Source: an archaeon (lineage in GTDB: Archaea > AGJL01 > Methanococci > Methanococcales > Methanocaldococcaceae). From it: a stretch of DNA of 42,392 nucleotides. A program made the translations under genes and the position numbers. The notes under the pieces were generated by a model, which was not told the DNA's origin, did no database searches, and worked only from the letters and a program-made list of their open reading frames with translations. The DNA is taken from the NCBI GenBank assembly GCA_024278985.1, contig JAJRSC010000018.1, positions 1-42,392 on the forward strand, read 5' to 3'. Below, in pieces: positions 8,342 to 18,322 of the stretch; position 1 is the first letter of the stretch; each line of letters opens with the position of its first letter.

Positions 8342-9394
8342 ATGATGATTATGGCAATAGATGATTTAATTTATAGAATAGCTATATTTTCATTATTTGC
8401 TATATTAGGTTTAATTTTAAGTTTTATAACTAATAAAATTTTAAAAAATATTCTAAAAAAATTAACATTAAAGACTAAAACAAAACTTGATGATATTTTA
8501 TATTCTTCTTTAGAATTGCCTATTTATATATTTATTATCTCTACCTTTATTTATTTTGGAATCTTCTTTTTACCTATTCAACAAAATATTTTAATTTTAA
8601 TAACAAATGGATATAAAGCTCTTACAATTATTTTATTTACTTTGTTTCTATACAAATTAGTAGATTCTATTATTAACTGTTATGTTGAGCCTTATATCAA
8701 AAAAACAGACTCAAAACTTGATGACCATATTATAGTACCATTAAAAAAACTTATAAAACTCTTAATTATCATTTTTGGAATACTATTTGCTTTAAGTTCT
8801 GTAGGATATGATATAACAGCTTTACTGGCAGGTTTAGGTATTGGAGGGTTAGCTATTGCTTTAGCTATGCAGGATGTTATCAAAAATTTTATTGCAGGAA
8901 TTTTAATATATGTTGATAAACCATTTATTATAGGTCATTGGATTAAGGTAGATAATTTTGAGGGGATTGTTGAGGAGATTGGGTTAAGGACTACAAAAAT
9001 TAGAAGTTTTGACTATTCTTTAATAATTGTTCCAAATTCTAAAATTTTAGAGGCAGAAATTGAAAATTTTTCAGTTAGGGACAGAAGGAGAGTTTTAGTA
9101 ACTATCGGATTAACATATTCAACACCTCCAGAAAAAATTAAAATGGCTATAGAGATTATAAAAAGAATAATAGAAGAGCATCCTGCCACTCTTCCACCAT
9201 ATAGAGTTCATTTTGTTGAATATGGAGATTGGTCTTTAAATTTAAGAGTTGAATATTATATAAGAAATATGGGATTTGATTATTATTTAAATGCTCTTAG
9301 TGATATTAATTTAAAAATAAAAGAAGAGTTTAATAAGAAAAATATAGAAATGGCATTTCCAACCTATTCAATATATATAGAAAAAGATAATTAA
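8342..9394 (+). CDS. MscS-family mechanosensitive channel
   Basis: Small-conductance mechanosensitive channel protein of 350 residues. Four to five membrane helices lie in residues 1-170. The pore-lining TM3 contains a glycine/alanine-rich stretch (LLAGLGIGGLAIALAMQD) followed by the conserved FIAGILIYVDKPF and the beta domain (GIVEEIGLRTTKIRSFDYSLIIVPNS). A C-terminal alpha/beta cytosolic domain completes the vestibule. Size and pattern agree with the characterised M. jannaschii MscS-type channels. It lies 3 bp after flaJ with no clear ribosome binding site of its own, so it may be read through from the fla operon; ATG 8342, 8345 or 8351 are all possible starts. The stop codon overlaps that of dapL on the other strand. 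Confidence 0.92.
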   Translation: MMIMAIDDLIYRIAIFSLFAILGLILSFITNKILKNILKKLTLKTKTKLDDILYSSLELPIYIFIISTFIYFGIFFLPIQQNILILITNGYKALTIILFTLFLYKLVDSIINCYVEPYIKKTDSKLDDHIIVPLKKLIKLLIIIFGILFALSSVGYDITALLAGLGIGGLAIALAMQDVIKNFIAGILIYVDKPFIIGHWIKVDNFEGIVEEIGLRTTKIRSFDYSLIIVPNSKILEAEIENFSVRDRRRVLVTIGLTYSTPPEKIKMAIEIIKRIIEEHPATLPPYRVHFVEYGDWSLNLRVEYYIRNMGFDYYLNALSDINLKIKEEFNKKNIEMAFPTYSIYIEKDN

Positions 9395-10641
9395 AATTCA
9401 AAATCTAAATCTTCCAATCTTCTTTTAAATTCTTCTAAAACTAAATCTTCATATTTTTCTTCTGTTGTAGGATTTCCATTTTCATCTTTTGCAACAAAAC
9501 ATGCTGCCAATCTTAAATAACTTCCAGCATCATCCCATGGAACAGTTGAAATAAGTTTTTCTTTAATTAAAAATTGTGAAAAGTATTCAGCAGTTTTAAA
9601 TTCAATACCATTTACTTTTTTAGGTGACTTAACATATAAGTAGAATGTACCTCCTGGCATTTTTGCATTAAATCCAACATCATTTAAAATCTTAACCATT
9701 TTTCTTAATCTTCTTTCATATTTTTGTCTAACTCTTTCAGTAATCTCTGGATGCTTTAGACAGTATATTCCTGCCTTTTGAATAGGAATAAATTGACCAC
9801 TATCATAGTTATCTTTAACTGTTGCAAATGCCTTTATTAATAATTCATTTCCAACTAAAAAGGCCAACCTCCAACCAGTCATATTAAATGCCTTTGAGAA
9901 GCTATGAATTTCTAAACCAACCTCTTTAGCATCCTTTACAGATAAAAATGATAATGGTTTTCCATCATAAACTAATGCCCCATAAGCAGCATCATTTACA
10001 ACTATTATTTCATTCTCAAAGGCAAAATCAACAACTTCCTTATAAAATTTTTTTGTTGCCTGTGCCCCTGTTGGGTTATTTGGATAGTTTAAATATAATA
10101 ATTTAGCTTTTTTTAAGATATCTTTAGGGATTGATTCTAAATCTGGCAAAAAGTTATTTTCTTCTAATAGTGGGAGATTATAAACTTTACCTCCATACCA
10201 CTCTGTATGTGTAGCCATAACAGGATAACCTGGAACAGTCATGAGCATAACATCTCCAGGATTTATAAATGCAGATGGCAAATATGCCAAGGCACTTTTT
10301 GAACCAATTGAGTGTATGACCTCATTCACAGGGTCAATATCTTTAACACCATAAACCTTTTCCAGATATTCAGGAACAGCATCTTTTAATTCCTGAATTC
10401 CATTGTCAGCATATCCTCTATTTTCCCACTTTTGAGCTTCTTTATATAAAACTTCTATAACCTCCTTATCAGCCATCTCATCAGGTTCTCCAACTCCCAT
10501 ATCAATTAATTCCATATCAGGATGTTTTTTCATAGCTTCCTGCTTAGCTCTTTTAATTTTTTCAAATTTATATATAACCTCTTCTTTTCCAAACTTTTTT
10601 CCTCCAATTCTTTCAGCAAATAAATTTTGTATGAAGCTCAT
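9391..10641 (-). CDS. dapL: LL-diaminopimelate aminotransferase DapL
   Basis: PLP-dependent class I/II aminotransferase, 416 residues, converting tetrahydrodipicolinate directly to LL-2,6-diaminopimelate in lysine synthesis; methanococci are known to use this route. Visible motifs are LIDMGVGEPDEMAD, the fold-type I signature NYPNNPTGA, NDAAYGALVYDG, the PLP lysine in SFSKAFNMTGWRLAF, and a C-terminal LRLAACF. The start ATG follows directly on the ilvE stop (no gap), so the two genes are probably translationally coupled. The 3' end shares a TTAA with the convergent mscS gene. Assignment to DapL rather than a general aspartate aminotransferase rests on overall resemblance to the methanococcal enzyme. 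Confidence 0.88.
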   Translation of the reverse strand: MSFIQNLFAERIGGKKFGKEEVIYKFEKIKRAKQEAMKKHPDMELIDMGVGEPDEMADKEVIEVLYKEAQKWENRGYADNGIQELKDAVPEYLEKVYGVKDIDPVNEVIHSIGSKSALAYLPSAFINPGDVMLMTVPGYPVMATHTEWYGGKVYNLPLLEENNFLPDLESIPKDILKKAKLLYLNYPNNPTGAQATKKFYKEVVDFAFENEIIVVNDAAYGALVYDGKPLSFLSVKDAKEVGLEIHSFSKAFNMTGWRLAFLVGNELLIKAFATVKDNYDSGQFIPIQKAGIYCLKHPEITERVRQKYERRLRKMVKILNDVGFNAKMPGGTFYLYVKSPKKVNGIEFKTAEYFSQFLIKEKLISTVPWDDAGSYLRLAACFVAKDENGNPTTEEKYEDLVLEEFKRRLEDLDFEF

Positions 10642-11502
10642 TTATTCCACCTTAATACCTCTTTTTGTTCTAATTTCTTTAAACTTTTCTCTTAATAGTT
10701 TTGTAATATTTCCTATTTTCTTATTGTTTATAATTCTACCATCTATTTCAACAACTGGAACAATTTCTGCAGCAGTACCAGTAATAAATAATTCATCAGC
10801 AGTATATAAATCATGCAATGTTAAAGGAACTTCTTTAACCTCAATACCTTCCTCTTTAGCAAGTTCTATAACAACATCTCTGGTTATTCCCTTTAAAATA
10901 CTTTGATATTCTGGAGGAGTTTTTAAAACTCCATTTTTAACAACAAATATATTATCTCCAGTACCTTCAACAACAAAACCTTTATCATCTAATAAAAATG
11001 CTTCATCAACTCCTGCATAATTAGCCTGAATTTTTGCTAATATACTATTTAGATAATTTAATGATTTTACAGCTGGATTTAAAACATCTACTGGTAACCT
11101 TCTAACAGAGACAGTTATAGCCCTTATTCCATCCTCACCTAACAATGGAGGCATAGGTATTGCTATACAAAATATATTTGGTTCTTTACATTTTCTTGGG
11201 TCTAAACCAAGGTCACCCTCTCCTCTTGTTACTACTAACCTGATATATGCATCCCTTAAATTATTAACTTTTAATGTTTCTAAAACTACATCTATCATTT
11301 CTTCTTTTGATAAAGGAATATTTAAACATATAGATTTGGCAGAATCATATAATCTATCAATGTGCTCCTTCAACATAAAAACAACTCCATCATAAGCTCT
11401 AATCCCTTCAAAAACTCCATCTCCATATAAAAGACCATGGTCAAAAACAGATATTTTTGCATCTTCTTTATTTACAAATTTACCATTTAGATAAATCTTC
11501 AT
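10642..11502 (-). CDS. ilvE: Branched-chain amino acid aminotransferase IlvE
   Basis: Fold-type IV PLP aminotransferase, 286 residues, for the last step of valine, leucine and isoleucine synthesis. Characteristic segments are [10 protein letters not shown] at the start, [34 protein letters not shown], the PLP lysine in [21 protein letters not shown] and [14 protein letters not shown]. Two ATGs are adjacent; the second (11502) sits four bases after GGTGA, the spacing used by most genes here, and is preferred. It is the first gene of an operon with dapL and is divergent from purA. Confidence 0.92.
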   Translation of the reverse strand: MKIYLNGKFVNKEDAKISVFDHGLLYGDGVFEGIRAYDGVVFMLKEHIDRLYDSAKSICLNIPLSKEEMIDVVLETLKVNNLRDAYIRLVVTRGEGDLGLDPRKCKEPNIFCIAIPMPPLLGEDGIRAITVSVRRLPVDVLNPAVKSLNYLNSILAKIQANYAGVDEAFLLDDKGFVVEGTGDNIFVVKNGVLKTPPEYQSILKGITRDVVIELAKEEGIEVKEVPLTLHDLYTADELFITGTAAEIVPVVEIDGRIINNKKIGNITKLLREKFKEIRTKRGIKVE

Positions 11503-11575
11503 CATTTCACCTTAAAATTTCTCATTATTATATTACCAAACAGTATTTAATAATTTAATGTAATATCCTAAATCC

Positions 11576-11583
11576 TTATATAG
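11576..11583 (+). promoter_or_regulatory. Probable TATA box of purA
   Basis: TTATATAG lies 52 bp before the purA start codon in the ilvE-purA divergent gap. Transcription would be expected to start about 25 bp downstream, near 11605, leaving a leader of about 30 nt with a GAGGTGAG ribosome binding site. Based on sequence match only. Confidence 0.5.
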
Positions 11584-11634
11584 TATAAAAATTATAGAAA
11601 TTTAAAGGTTTAATTTTATTTTGAGGTGAGTTTT

Positions 11635-12657
11635 TTGTCCTGTTTAATTATAGTTGGGGGTCAATGGGGAGATGAAGGAAAAGGGAAAGTTATTAGCTAT
11701 ATTTGTAGTAAGGACAAACCAAATATTATAGCCAGAGGAGGAGTAGGTCCAAATGCAGGGCATACTGTAAATGTAGGTGGAAAGAGTTATGGTATAAGAA
11801 TGATTCCAACAGGTTTTCCTCATAAAGATGCAACACTTGCAATTGGTGCAGGTGTTTTAGTTGACCCAGAAGTTTTATTAAAAGAGATAGAAATGTTAAA
11901 AGAATTTAAGGTTAAAGAAAGGTTAATAGTTGATTATAGAGCTGGAATTATTGAAGAAAAACACAAAATTATGGATAAAAAAGATGAACATCTAGCCAAA
12001 GAAATAGGAACTACTGGAAGTGGTTGTGGACCTGCAAATGTTGATAGAGTTTTAAGAGTTCTAAAACAGGCTAAAGATATAGAAGAATTAAAGGAATTTT
12101 TAGGAGATGTATCTGATTTAATAAATGATGCTTTGGATAATGATAAAGATGTATTAATAGAAGGAACTCAGGGAACTTTTTTATCTTTATATTATGGAAC
12201 ATATCCTTATGTTACTTCTAAAGATACAACTGCCTCAAGTTTTGCAGCAGATGTTGGAATAGGTCCTACAAGAGTAGATGATGTTTTAGTTGTTTTTAAA
12301 AGTTTTCCTACAAGAGTAGGAGCAGGACCATTTCCAACAGAAATGTCTGAGGAATAAGCTGAAAAATTGGGATTAGTAGAGTATGGAACAGTTACTGGAA
12401 GAAGGAGAAGAGTTGGATATTTTGATTTTGAAATGGCTAAAAAAGCCTGTAAATTAAATGGAGCTACTCAAATAGCAATAACAGGATTAGACAAATATGA
12501 TAAAGAATGTTATGGAGTAAAAGAATACAATAAATTAACAAAAAAAGCAAGAGATTTTATTGAAAAAATTGAAGATGTTACAAAGGTTCCAGTAACTATT
12601 ATTTCAACAGGACCAGGAATAAATCAAACAATAGATTTAAGAGCTGAAAAATTATAG
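11635..12657 (+). pseudogene. purA: Adenylosuccinate synthetase PurA with an in-frame UAA at codon 241
   Basis: PurA joins IMP and aspartate using GTP, the first step from IMP to AMP. The start is TTG 11635, five bases after GGTGAG, giving the family N-terminus with the GTP loop [53 protein letters not shown] and, after the stop, [15 protein letters not shown] are all conserved. The frame is the normal 340 codons long but codon 241 (12355-12357) is TAA, between PTEMSEE and [10 protein letters not shown]. Related enzymes carry a sense codon, typically Glu, here, so one substitution (GAA to TAA) explains it. A truncated 240-residue product would lack the IMP/guanine-binding end. Loss of PurA should block AMP synthesis, so sequence error or readthrough must be considered. 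Confidence 0.9.
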
Positions 12658-12663
12658 AAAAAA
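12658..12663 (-). terminator. Oligo-T tract behind the prf1 / H/ACA RNA unit
   Basis: A6 on the + strand is T6 on the minus strand, 7 bases after the ACA box of the guide RNA. It could end the prf1 transcript and define the RNA 3' region. It directly abuts the purA stop codon. Confidence 0.35.
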
Positions 12664-12670
12664 TTATAAA

Positions 12671-12741
12671 TGTCCCCCCTGCATCCGACACTCCCTCATC
12701 TTTGGCATCTGCCACATCAGGAGTGTGGGCCAACAGGGGGG
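12671..12741 (-). ncRNA. Single-hairpin H/ACA guide RNA (candidate)
   Basis: A 71-nt GC-rich island in AT-rich DNA. Read on the minus strand it has all H/ACA parts. An 8-bp lower stem (12741-12734 with 12681-12674) is followed directly by ACA (12673-12671). The pseudouridylation pocket has arms UUGGCCC (12733-12727) and CGGAUG (12687-12682). A 7-bp upper stem ACACUCC/GGAGUGU follows, then a K-turn (UGA on the 5' side, GAUGA on the 3' side) closed by UGGC-AGAU-GCCA. Upper stem to ACA is exactly 14 nt, the canonical distance. It begins 6 nt after the aRF1 stop codon, so it is probably processed from the prf1 transcript. The pocket reads a target of form CAUCCG-UN-GGGCCAA; I cannot assign it firmly. 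GC-rich ncRNAs of this type are known from hyperthermophilic methanogens. Confidence 0.82.
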
Positions 12742-12747
12742 TAGGAT

Positions 12748-13998
12748 TTAAATTTTATATCTTAATATTCCAGCCATTCCTTTAAAACCTTTTAATATTG
12801 TTGCTCCTTCTTCTGTCTCACTACTTACAGGAACCAACTTAGTGCCTGACAATTCACATAGTTCCTCTAAATATTCAATAAAGTCCTGTTTATCAGCTAT
12901 AGTTAAAGCACCTCCACATTTTGGACATTCTTTATTTTTAATCTCATTTTCAAGTTTTTGAAGTTCTAATTTATCAACAATCTTTTCCTCTTCATAATCA
13001 CAATTATTACATTTTATTTTTACTCTATATTTTTCTAATTCTTCAGAAACAATTAATGTATCTACAGCTCCCATTTGAAGAGCATTTAATATTTCTTTTT
13101 CTCCATATATTGCAAGACCACTATCATCCTTTATTAACTCTTTTAAAAACCTTTGAACAGCTTCTCTTTCTTTCATTAATTCAACATCTTTTAATAATGG
13201 AGCAGCTTTTTCTAAGAGTTCTCTAACACCCCACTCTTCAGTATAACATAAATCAAAGGTATCTAAAACTATCCTTTTTAATTCATGATGTAAATAATCT
13301 CCATTGACAAATTCAAGTTTTGTATTTCCTGGACCTCCTATTAATATTCCTTTTAATTTTTTTTCTTGTAAGATTGGAAGGAATTGCTCAGTTGCCTTTT
13401 GTCCAACTCTTTGTAAAAATTCATGAGCTGCTAAATCAATTAATCTCTCCAATCTTCTTGCTGACTGTCCTCCTGCTTTAAACTTTCCAGGAACTCCACT
13501 TGTTAATCTTTTTAATATTTGAATCTGTCTTCCTTTAACCAATGCAATAGTTGCCTCATTTCTATCAACTAAAATAACTCCATAAGCATCTTTATCTTCT
13601 AAAAATTCCTCCAATGGTTCTAAATAAAATTCAGAACTACATCTATATATATATGTTTTAATTGGTTCTGGTGGTTCAATAACATAAGTTTCCATTTTTT
13701 CAGTTCCAGGCCCACCTTTTTGGACCATTCCAGAAAATATAACTACACCCTTCTCCAGAGGTTCTTTTAAAAGTTTTAATCTTTGTAAAATTGACTCTAT
13801 AGCTGCCTGAACATTTTTTCTTGTACTTTTACTTTTAATGTTAGCTGCCTGACTCATTTCCTCTCTTAAATGTTGGGCTACATCAGATATTCTTCTACCT
13901 GCTGGGATATATAAACTAATTAATTCTGTACCTTTACCTTTTTTTGTTTTTAACTCTTTAATTAATTTTTTTAATGTATAATCTTTAGTTTTTGACAT
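12748..13998 (-). CDS. prf1: Archaeal peptide chain release factor aRF1
   Basis: Omnipotent class I release factor, 416 residues, recognising all three stop codons with aIF/EF-type GTPase help. Domain 1 carries NIKS (residues 53-56) and YRCSSEF (118-124) for stop codon reading. Domain 2 carries GGQ (176-178) in PGKFKAGGQSARR, which triggers peptidyl-tRNA hydrolysis. The C-terminal domain contains a four-cysteine zinc finger (CNNC...CPKC). The start ATG follows GGTGATTATGAT. It is divergent from hemL, with a 15-bp inverted repeat between them, and an H/ACA-like RNA lies immediately downstream. Confidence 0.97.
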   Translation of the reverse strand: MSKTKDYTLKKLIKELKTKKGKGTELISLYIPAGRRISDVAQHLREEMSQAANIKSKSTRKNVQAAIESILQRLKLLKEPLEKGVVIFSGMVQKGGPGTEKMETYVIEPPEPIKTYIYRCSSEFYLEPLEEFLEDKDAYGVILVDRNEATIALVKGRQIQILKRLTSGVPGKFKAGGQSARRLERLIDLAAHEFLQRVGQKATEQFLPILQEKKLKGILIGGPGNTKLEFVNGDYLHHELKRIVLDTFDLCYTEEWGVRELLEKAAPLLKDVELMKEREAVQRFLKELIKDDSGLAIYGEKEILNALQMGAVDTLIVSEELEKYRVKIKCNNCDYEEEKIVDKLELQKLENEIKNKECPKCGGALTIADKQDFIEYLEELCELSGTKLVPVSSETEEGATILKGFKGMAGILRYKI

Positions 13999-14015
13999 AT
14001 CATAATCACCTAATA

Positions 14016-14059
14016 AATTTTTTATTTAATAAAAATAATTATACATTAAATAAAAAATT
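14016..14059. promoter_or_regulatory. Perfect 15-bp inverted repeat between prf1 and hemL
   Basis: AATTTTTTATTTAAT (14016-14030) and its exact reverse complement (14045-14059) flank a 14-bp spacer in the 75-bp divergent gap. Each arm lies at promoter distance from the gene it faces, so it could be two mirrored TATA regions or an operator for a dimeric regulator. All-A/T composition weakens the case. Confidence 0.4.
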
Positions 14060-14073
14060 AAGGAGAGATATAT

Positions 14074-15348
14074 ATGATTGGAGAAAAATCCAAACAATTA
14101 TTTGATGAGGCTAAGAAATATTTAGTTGGTGGAGTAAATAGTCCTGTAAGATATTTTAAGCCATATCCATTTTTTGTTGAAAAGGCAAAGGACTGTTTTT
14201 TATATGATGTTGATGGAAATAGATATATTGATTATTGTTTAGCATATGGACCAATGGTTTTAGGACATGCCAATGAGTTAGTAATAAAAGAAGTTGAGGA
14301 ACAACTATATAAAGGATTTGCTTATGGTTGTCCAACTGAGAAAGAGATTATATTAGCTAAGGAAGTGGTTAATAGAGTTCCATGTGCAGAGATGGTAAGA
14401 TTTGTAAATTCAGGAACAGAAGCTACATTATCAGCAATAAGGTTAGCGAGAGGATATACAAATAAGAAAAAGATTATAAAGTTTGATGGAGCTTATCATG
14501 GAGCTCATGATTATGTATTAGTGAAATCTGGGAGTGGGGCTTTAACTCATGGTATTCCTAACTCTGCAGGAATTCCAGAAGAGGTAACAAAAAATACTAT
14601 TTTAGTTCCATTTAATGATGAGGATAAAGTTAAAAAGGCTGTTGAAGAAAATAAGGAAGATTTAGCAGCTATAATTGTTGAACCAGTTATGGGAAATGTT
14701 GGATGTATCTTACCAAAGGATGGATTTTTACAATTTTTAAGAGAAATAACTGAGGAAAATGATATTTTATTAATATTTGATGAAGTAATAACAGGATTTA
14801 GATTAGCAAGAGGTGGGGCTCAGGAGTATTATAATGTAGTTCCTGATTTAGCCACTTTAGGAAAGATATTAGGGGGAGGCTTTCCAATTGGGGCATTAGT
14901 TGGAAAAAAGGAAATTATGGAACATCTTTCACCATTAGGAAATGTCTATCAAGCTGGAACTTTTAATGGAAATCCTATTTCCATAACTGCTGGAATTGCC
15001 ACTCTAAAGCAATTAGATGACAATTTTTATAAAAAAACTGAAAAATCTGCTGAAATATTGGCAAATACTTTAAGAGAGTTGGTAGATAAATATAATATTA
15101 AAGCTAAAGTTTATCAAATAGCATCAATGTTTCAGATATACTTTAATAATAAAGAAGTTATCAATTATGAAATTGCAAAACAAAGTGATATAAATAAATT
15201 TATAGAATATTTCTATAACTTATTAAAAAGAAATATATTTATCCCACCTTCTCAATTTGAGTGCTGTTTTGTCTCAATAAAACATAATGATGAAATATTA
15301 AATCAGACAATTAACATATTTGAGGAAGTATTTAAAGAATTAAAATAA
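14074..15348 (+). CDS. hemL: Glutamate-1-semialdehyde 2,1-aminomutase HemL
   Basis: PLP enzyme converting glutamate-1-semialdehyde to 5-aminolevulinate in the C5 tetrapyrrole pathway, needed here for F430, cobamides and sirohaem. The 424-residue protein starts at ATG 14074 after AAGGAGA. Motifs include [64 protein letters not shown] and the PLP lysine in [16 protein letters not shown]. The length is normal for the family. It is convergent with metG, with only 6 bp between stop codons. Linkage to the cfbE-like gene at 31934 is functional only. Confidence 0.95.
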   Translation: MIGEKSKQLFDEAKKYLVGGVNSPVRYFKPYPFFVEKAKDCFLYDVDGNRYIDYCLAYGPMVLGHANELVIKEVEEQLYKGFAYGCPTEKEIILAKEVVNRVPCAEMVRFVNSGTEATLSAIRLARGYTNKKKIIKFDGAYHGAHDYVLVKSGSGALTHGIPNSAGIPEEVTKNTILVPFNDEDKVKKAVEENKEDLAAIIVEPVMGNVGCILPKDGFLQFLREITEENDILLIFDEVITGFRLARGGAQEYYNVVPDLATLGKILGGGFPIGALVGKKEIMEHLSPLGNVYQAGTFNGNPISITAGIATLKQLDDNFYKKTEKSAEILANTLRELVDKYNIKAKVYQIASMFQIYFNNKEVINYEIAKQSDINKFIEYFYNLLKRNIFIPPSQFECCFVSIKHNDEILNQTINIFEEVFKELK

Positions 15349-15354
15349 TAAATA

Positions 15355-17295
15355 TTATCTTACTTTACTTCCTTCTTTTACATCTTTATCAACAGTTAAT
15401 AATGAAACAGTATTTTCATCTTCAGCTGCTAAAATCATCCCTTCTGAAAGAACTCCACATAACTTAGCAGGTTTTAAATTTGTAACAACTATAACCTTTT
15501 TTCCAATTAACTCCTCTGGAGAATAGTATCCTTTAATGCCTGCTACTATTTGCCTTTTTTCTTCTCCTAAATCTACAATAACCTTTAATAATTTTTTTGA
15601 TTTTGGAATATCTTCTGCATTAATAATTTTTCCTACTTTTAACTCTATTTTAGCAAGGTCATCAATAGTTATTTGATTCATTATTTCCTCCTCATCCTTC
15701 TTTATATTTTTATATAAATTATTTTTCATTTTTTCAATCTTTTCATCATCAATCTTTTTAAAAATAATCTTTGGTTTATTTAATTTATTTCCTCTTAGTT
15801 CTAAATCTAATTTCTCATTCATAATATTTAATAACCCTTCAGATTTCTTTGGCATGTATGGATAAAGTAAGTAGGATATAGTTTTAACCGCTCTACAACA
15901 TGTATATAATATCTGTTTTAATCTTTCTTCATCTTTAATATTCCATGGTTCCATCTTTTGGAAATAACTATTTCCTTCTATAGCAATATGTAATACACTA
16001 ACCAAAGCATCCCTAAATTTAAATTCTCTTATTAATTTATCATATTCCTTAATTTTATTATCTATATAATTTAAAAATTCCTTATCTTCTTTCTCTAAGT
16101 TATTAACAATTGGAATTTTCTTAAATTTTCTATATGTAAATGTAAGTACCCTATGGGTAAAGTTTCCAATTATGTTAATAAGTTCATTGTTTATCTTTGC
16201 TTTAAAGTCATCAAATGAAAAATCACAATCTTTAAAGAGAGGAGCAGCCATAATTAAATAGTATCTTAAATAATCAGGTTCAAATTCTTTAACAAAGTCC
16301 TTAATCCAAATAACCCAGTTTTTACTTGTACTCATTTTTTTTCCTTCTAATGTAAGATATCCTCCACTAACCACTGCTGTAGGTAGATTATAAGAGCCAT
16401 GTGCTATTAACATTCCAGGCCAAAATACTGCATGATGTACTGTTATATCCTTTCCAATAAAATGGTATATTTTTGTATCTTTATCAAACCAGTATTTTTT
16501 CCAAATATCTCCTAACATTTTTGTAAAACTAATATATCCTATTGGAGCTTCAAGCCAAACATACATAACTTGATTACTATTAGGGATAGGAACTCCCCAA
16601 GATATATCTCTTGATACATCCCAATCTTTTAATTCTTTTATCCAATTTAATGCAAGATTTTTAACATGTTCAGGCATTTCATCTGCATTTTTTATATACT
16701 CTTCCAACTCTTTTTTTAAAGCACTTAACTTAAAAAAGTAATGTTTTGTTTTCTTTATAACTGGTTTTCCACCACATAATACACAGTAAGGTTCTTTTAA
16801 TTCAAATGGCTCCAAATGTCTTCCACAACTTTCACAATGGTCTCCTCTTGCTTCTCCTCCACAGTAAGGGCAAATTCCTTCAACATATCTATCTGGAAGA
16901 AATTTTTTACATGATTCACAATAAAATTGTTCTATTTCTTTCTCATAGATATATCCATTTTCCAATAACTTTAAAAAGAATTCTTGAGCTGTTTTTATAT
17001 GTATCTCACTATGTGTCTTTCCAAATGCATCAAACCCAATATTTAAAGAATCTAAATCTTCCTTTATTGCTTTATGATAAAATTCAACAATCTCCTCAGG
17101 ATTCTTTTTTTCTTTTTCTGCTCTTAATAATATAGGAACACCATGGTTGTCTGTACCTCCAATATGAATAACTTCTTCCCCTTTAAGTTTTAAATATTTA
17201 TATAATATATCTGCTGGGATATATGTACTTCTAACATGCCCTAAATGTAGAGGTCCATTAGTATAAGCCAAAGCAGTTGTAATTAAGTATCTCAT
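15355..17295 (-). CDS. metG: Methionyl-tRNA synthetase MetG
   Basis: Charges initiator and elongator tRNA-Met, 646 residues. The class I HIGH-type motif is [11 protein letters not shown] near the N-terminus. The zinc domain has paired knuckles (CESC...CPYC and CESC...CVLC). The KMSKS-type loop is [10 protein letters not shown]. An anticodon-binding helical domain follows. The last ~105 residues are an EMAP/Arc1p-type tRNA-binding OB domain ([21 protein letters not shown]). The ATG follows GGTGA. It is the third gene of an operon with the aIF2-gamma and NurA-like genes (4 bp gap), linking initiator tRNA charging with its delivery factor. Confidence 0.97.
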   Translation of the reverse strand: MRYLITTALAYTNGPLHLGHVRSTYIPADILYKYLKLKGEEVIHIGGTDNHGVPILLRAEKEKKNPEEIVEFYHKAIKEDLDSLNIGFDAFGKTHSEIHIKTAQEFFLKLLENGYIYEKEIEQFYCESCKKFLPDRYVEGICPYCGGEARGDHCESCGRHLEPFELKEPYCVLCGGKPVIKKTKHYFFKLSALKKELEEYIKNADEMPEHVKNLALNWIKELKDWDVSRDISWGVPIPNSNQVMYVWLEAPIGYISFTKMLGDIWKKYWFDKDTKIYHFIGKDITVHHAVFWPGMLIAHGSYNLPTAVVSGGYLTLEGKKMSTSKNWVIWIKDFVKEFEPDYLRYYLIMAAPLFKDCDFSFDDFKAKINNELINIIGNFTHRVLTFTYRKFKKIPIVNNLEKEDKEFLNYIDNKIKEYDKLIREFKFRDALVSVLHIAIEGNSYFQKMEPWNIKDEERLKQILYTCCRAVKTISYLLYPYMPKKSEGLLNIMNEKLDLELRGNKLNKPKIIFKKIDDEKIEKMKNNLYKNIKKDEEEIMNQITIDDLAKIELKVGKIINAEDIPKSKKLLKVIVDLGEEKRQIVAGIKGYYSPEELIGKKVIVVTNLKPAKLCGVLSEGMILAAEDENTVSLLTVDKDVKEGSKVR

Positions 17296-17299
17296 TTTT

Positions 17300-18319
17300 T
17301 CACCTTTTTAGCATATATCTTGCTACAGGGTCATCAATTTTTACAATTTTAGCAAATTTATTTATTGTTTTATTGTTTATCTCAACATTTTTATGAGCTT
17401 CTTTTAAGATATATGGATATCCATCTATTGATATTCTCTTTAAACCTTCTAATATGTCAGGACTTGTTTTTTTAAAACTTGTTAATCCCAAAATACAACC
17501 ATTTTTTTCTACTCTAACAAACTGTAGATAGATATTTTCTAAATTTATATTAAACTCTCTTAAATAGTTGATACTCTTAATTATAGAACTTAACCTTTCA
17601 TGTCTCTCTTTTTTTAAATTTCCAATAACATCAATTAAATTTAATGGTTTTGAATAACCTTCCCCTTTTGTAAATCTTGTAAAGATAGATATATCTGGGA
17701 CATTTACATCAAAATAAACATTAATTTTTGATGTTTTAGAGATTCCTATTAATCTATCTTTAAACTCTTCTAAAATCTTTTTTAGAATTATCATATAATC
17801 AACATCCCAAAATTCATAATTAATATTAAAGTTTCCAGATTTAATTTCATCCTCAATTATCTTTTTTCTTTCTTTATAATAGGATAAGTACCTCTCTTTT
17901 AAATTATTAGGAAGGTCTGCTTTAGTGGAAATTAATAATGAATAGAGAGAACCATCAAATAAATAATAATCAACATCATCTATATTTTTTAATAAATAGT
18001 AAGCCAACTTCAACTCTAAAGTTAGCATAAAAATTTTTAATTTTTTTTCTATTTCAAGAGGGTGGGCTATATCAAATATAAAACATTTTTTAAATTCTTC
18101 TATTTTTTCTGAATGTATGTAATTTACAGCCCCTACTCCAAAAAAGGTAAAGGATAAATAATCAATTTTATTTAAACTACCATCTCCTGCTGCAAATGTT
18201 GCCTCATTTTCTTCAAAGTTCTTAGAAATCCAATACTCATTTATATTATAGTTAATATCCTTAAGTTCTTGAATTTTTTTTATTATTCTATCTTTATCTT
18301 TTAATAAAAATTCAATCAT
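17300..18319 (-). CDS. NurA-domain nuclease-like protein
   Basis: 339-residue protein with the layout of the NurA family of archaeal 5'-to-3' nucleases that act with HerA helicase in DNA end resection. Visible motifs are AAGDGSLN (Asp46), YLFDGSLY (Asp122), GISKTSK (192-198), [10 protein letters not shown] and a C-terminal [15 protein letters not shown]. These match the NurA pattern of metal-binding Asp residues and the late Lys/His motif. No herA is next to it; instead it sits between the aIF2-gamma gene (3 bp upstream) and metG (4 bp downstream), and its ribosome binding site GAGGGG overlaps the aIF2-gamma stop. M. jannaschii has the same three-gene order, as far as I recall. Nuclease activity is inferred; sequence similarity to canonical NurA is modest. 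Confidence 0.7.
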   Translation of the reverse strand: MIEFLLKDKDRIIKKIQELKDINYNINEYWISKNFEENEATFAAGDGSLNKIDYLSFTFFGVGAVNYIHSEKIEEFKKCFIFDIAHPLEIEKKLKIFMLTLELKLAYYLLKNIDDVDYYLFDGSLYSLLISTKADLPNNLKERYLSYYKERKKIIEDEIKSGNFNINYEFWDVDYMIILKKILEEFKDRLIGISKTSKINVYFDVNVPDISIFTRFTKGEGYSKPLNLIDVIGNLKKERHERLSSIIKSINYLREFNINLENIYLQFVRVEKNGCILGLTSFKKTSPDILEGLKRISIDGYPYILKEAHKNVEINNKTINKFAKIVKIDDPVARYMLKR

Positions 18320-18322
18320 TAT

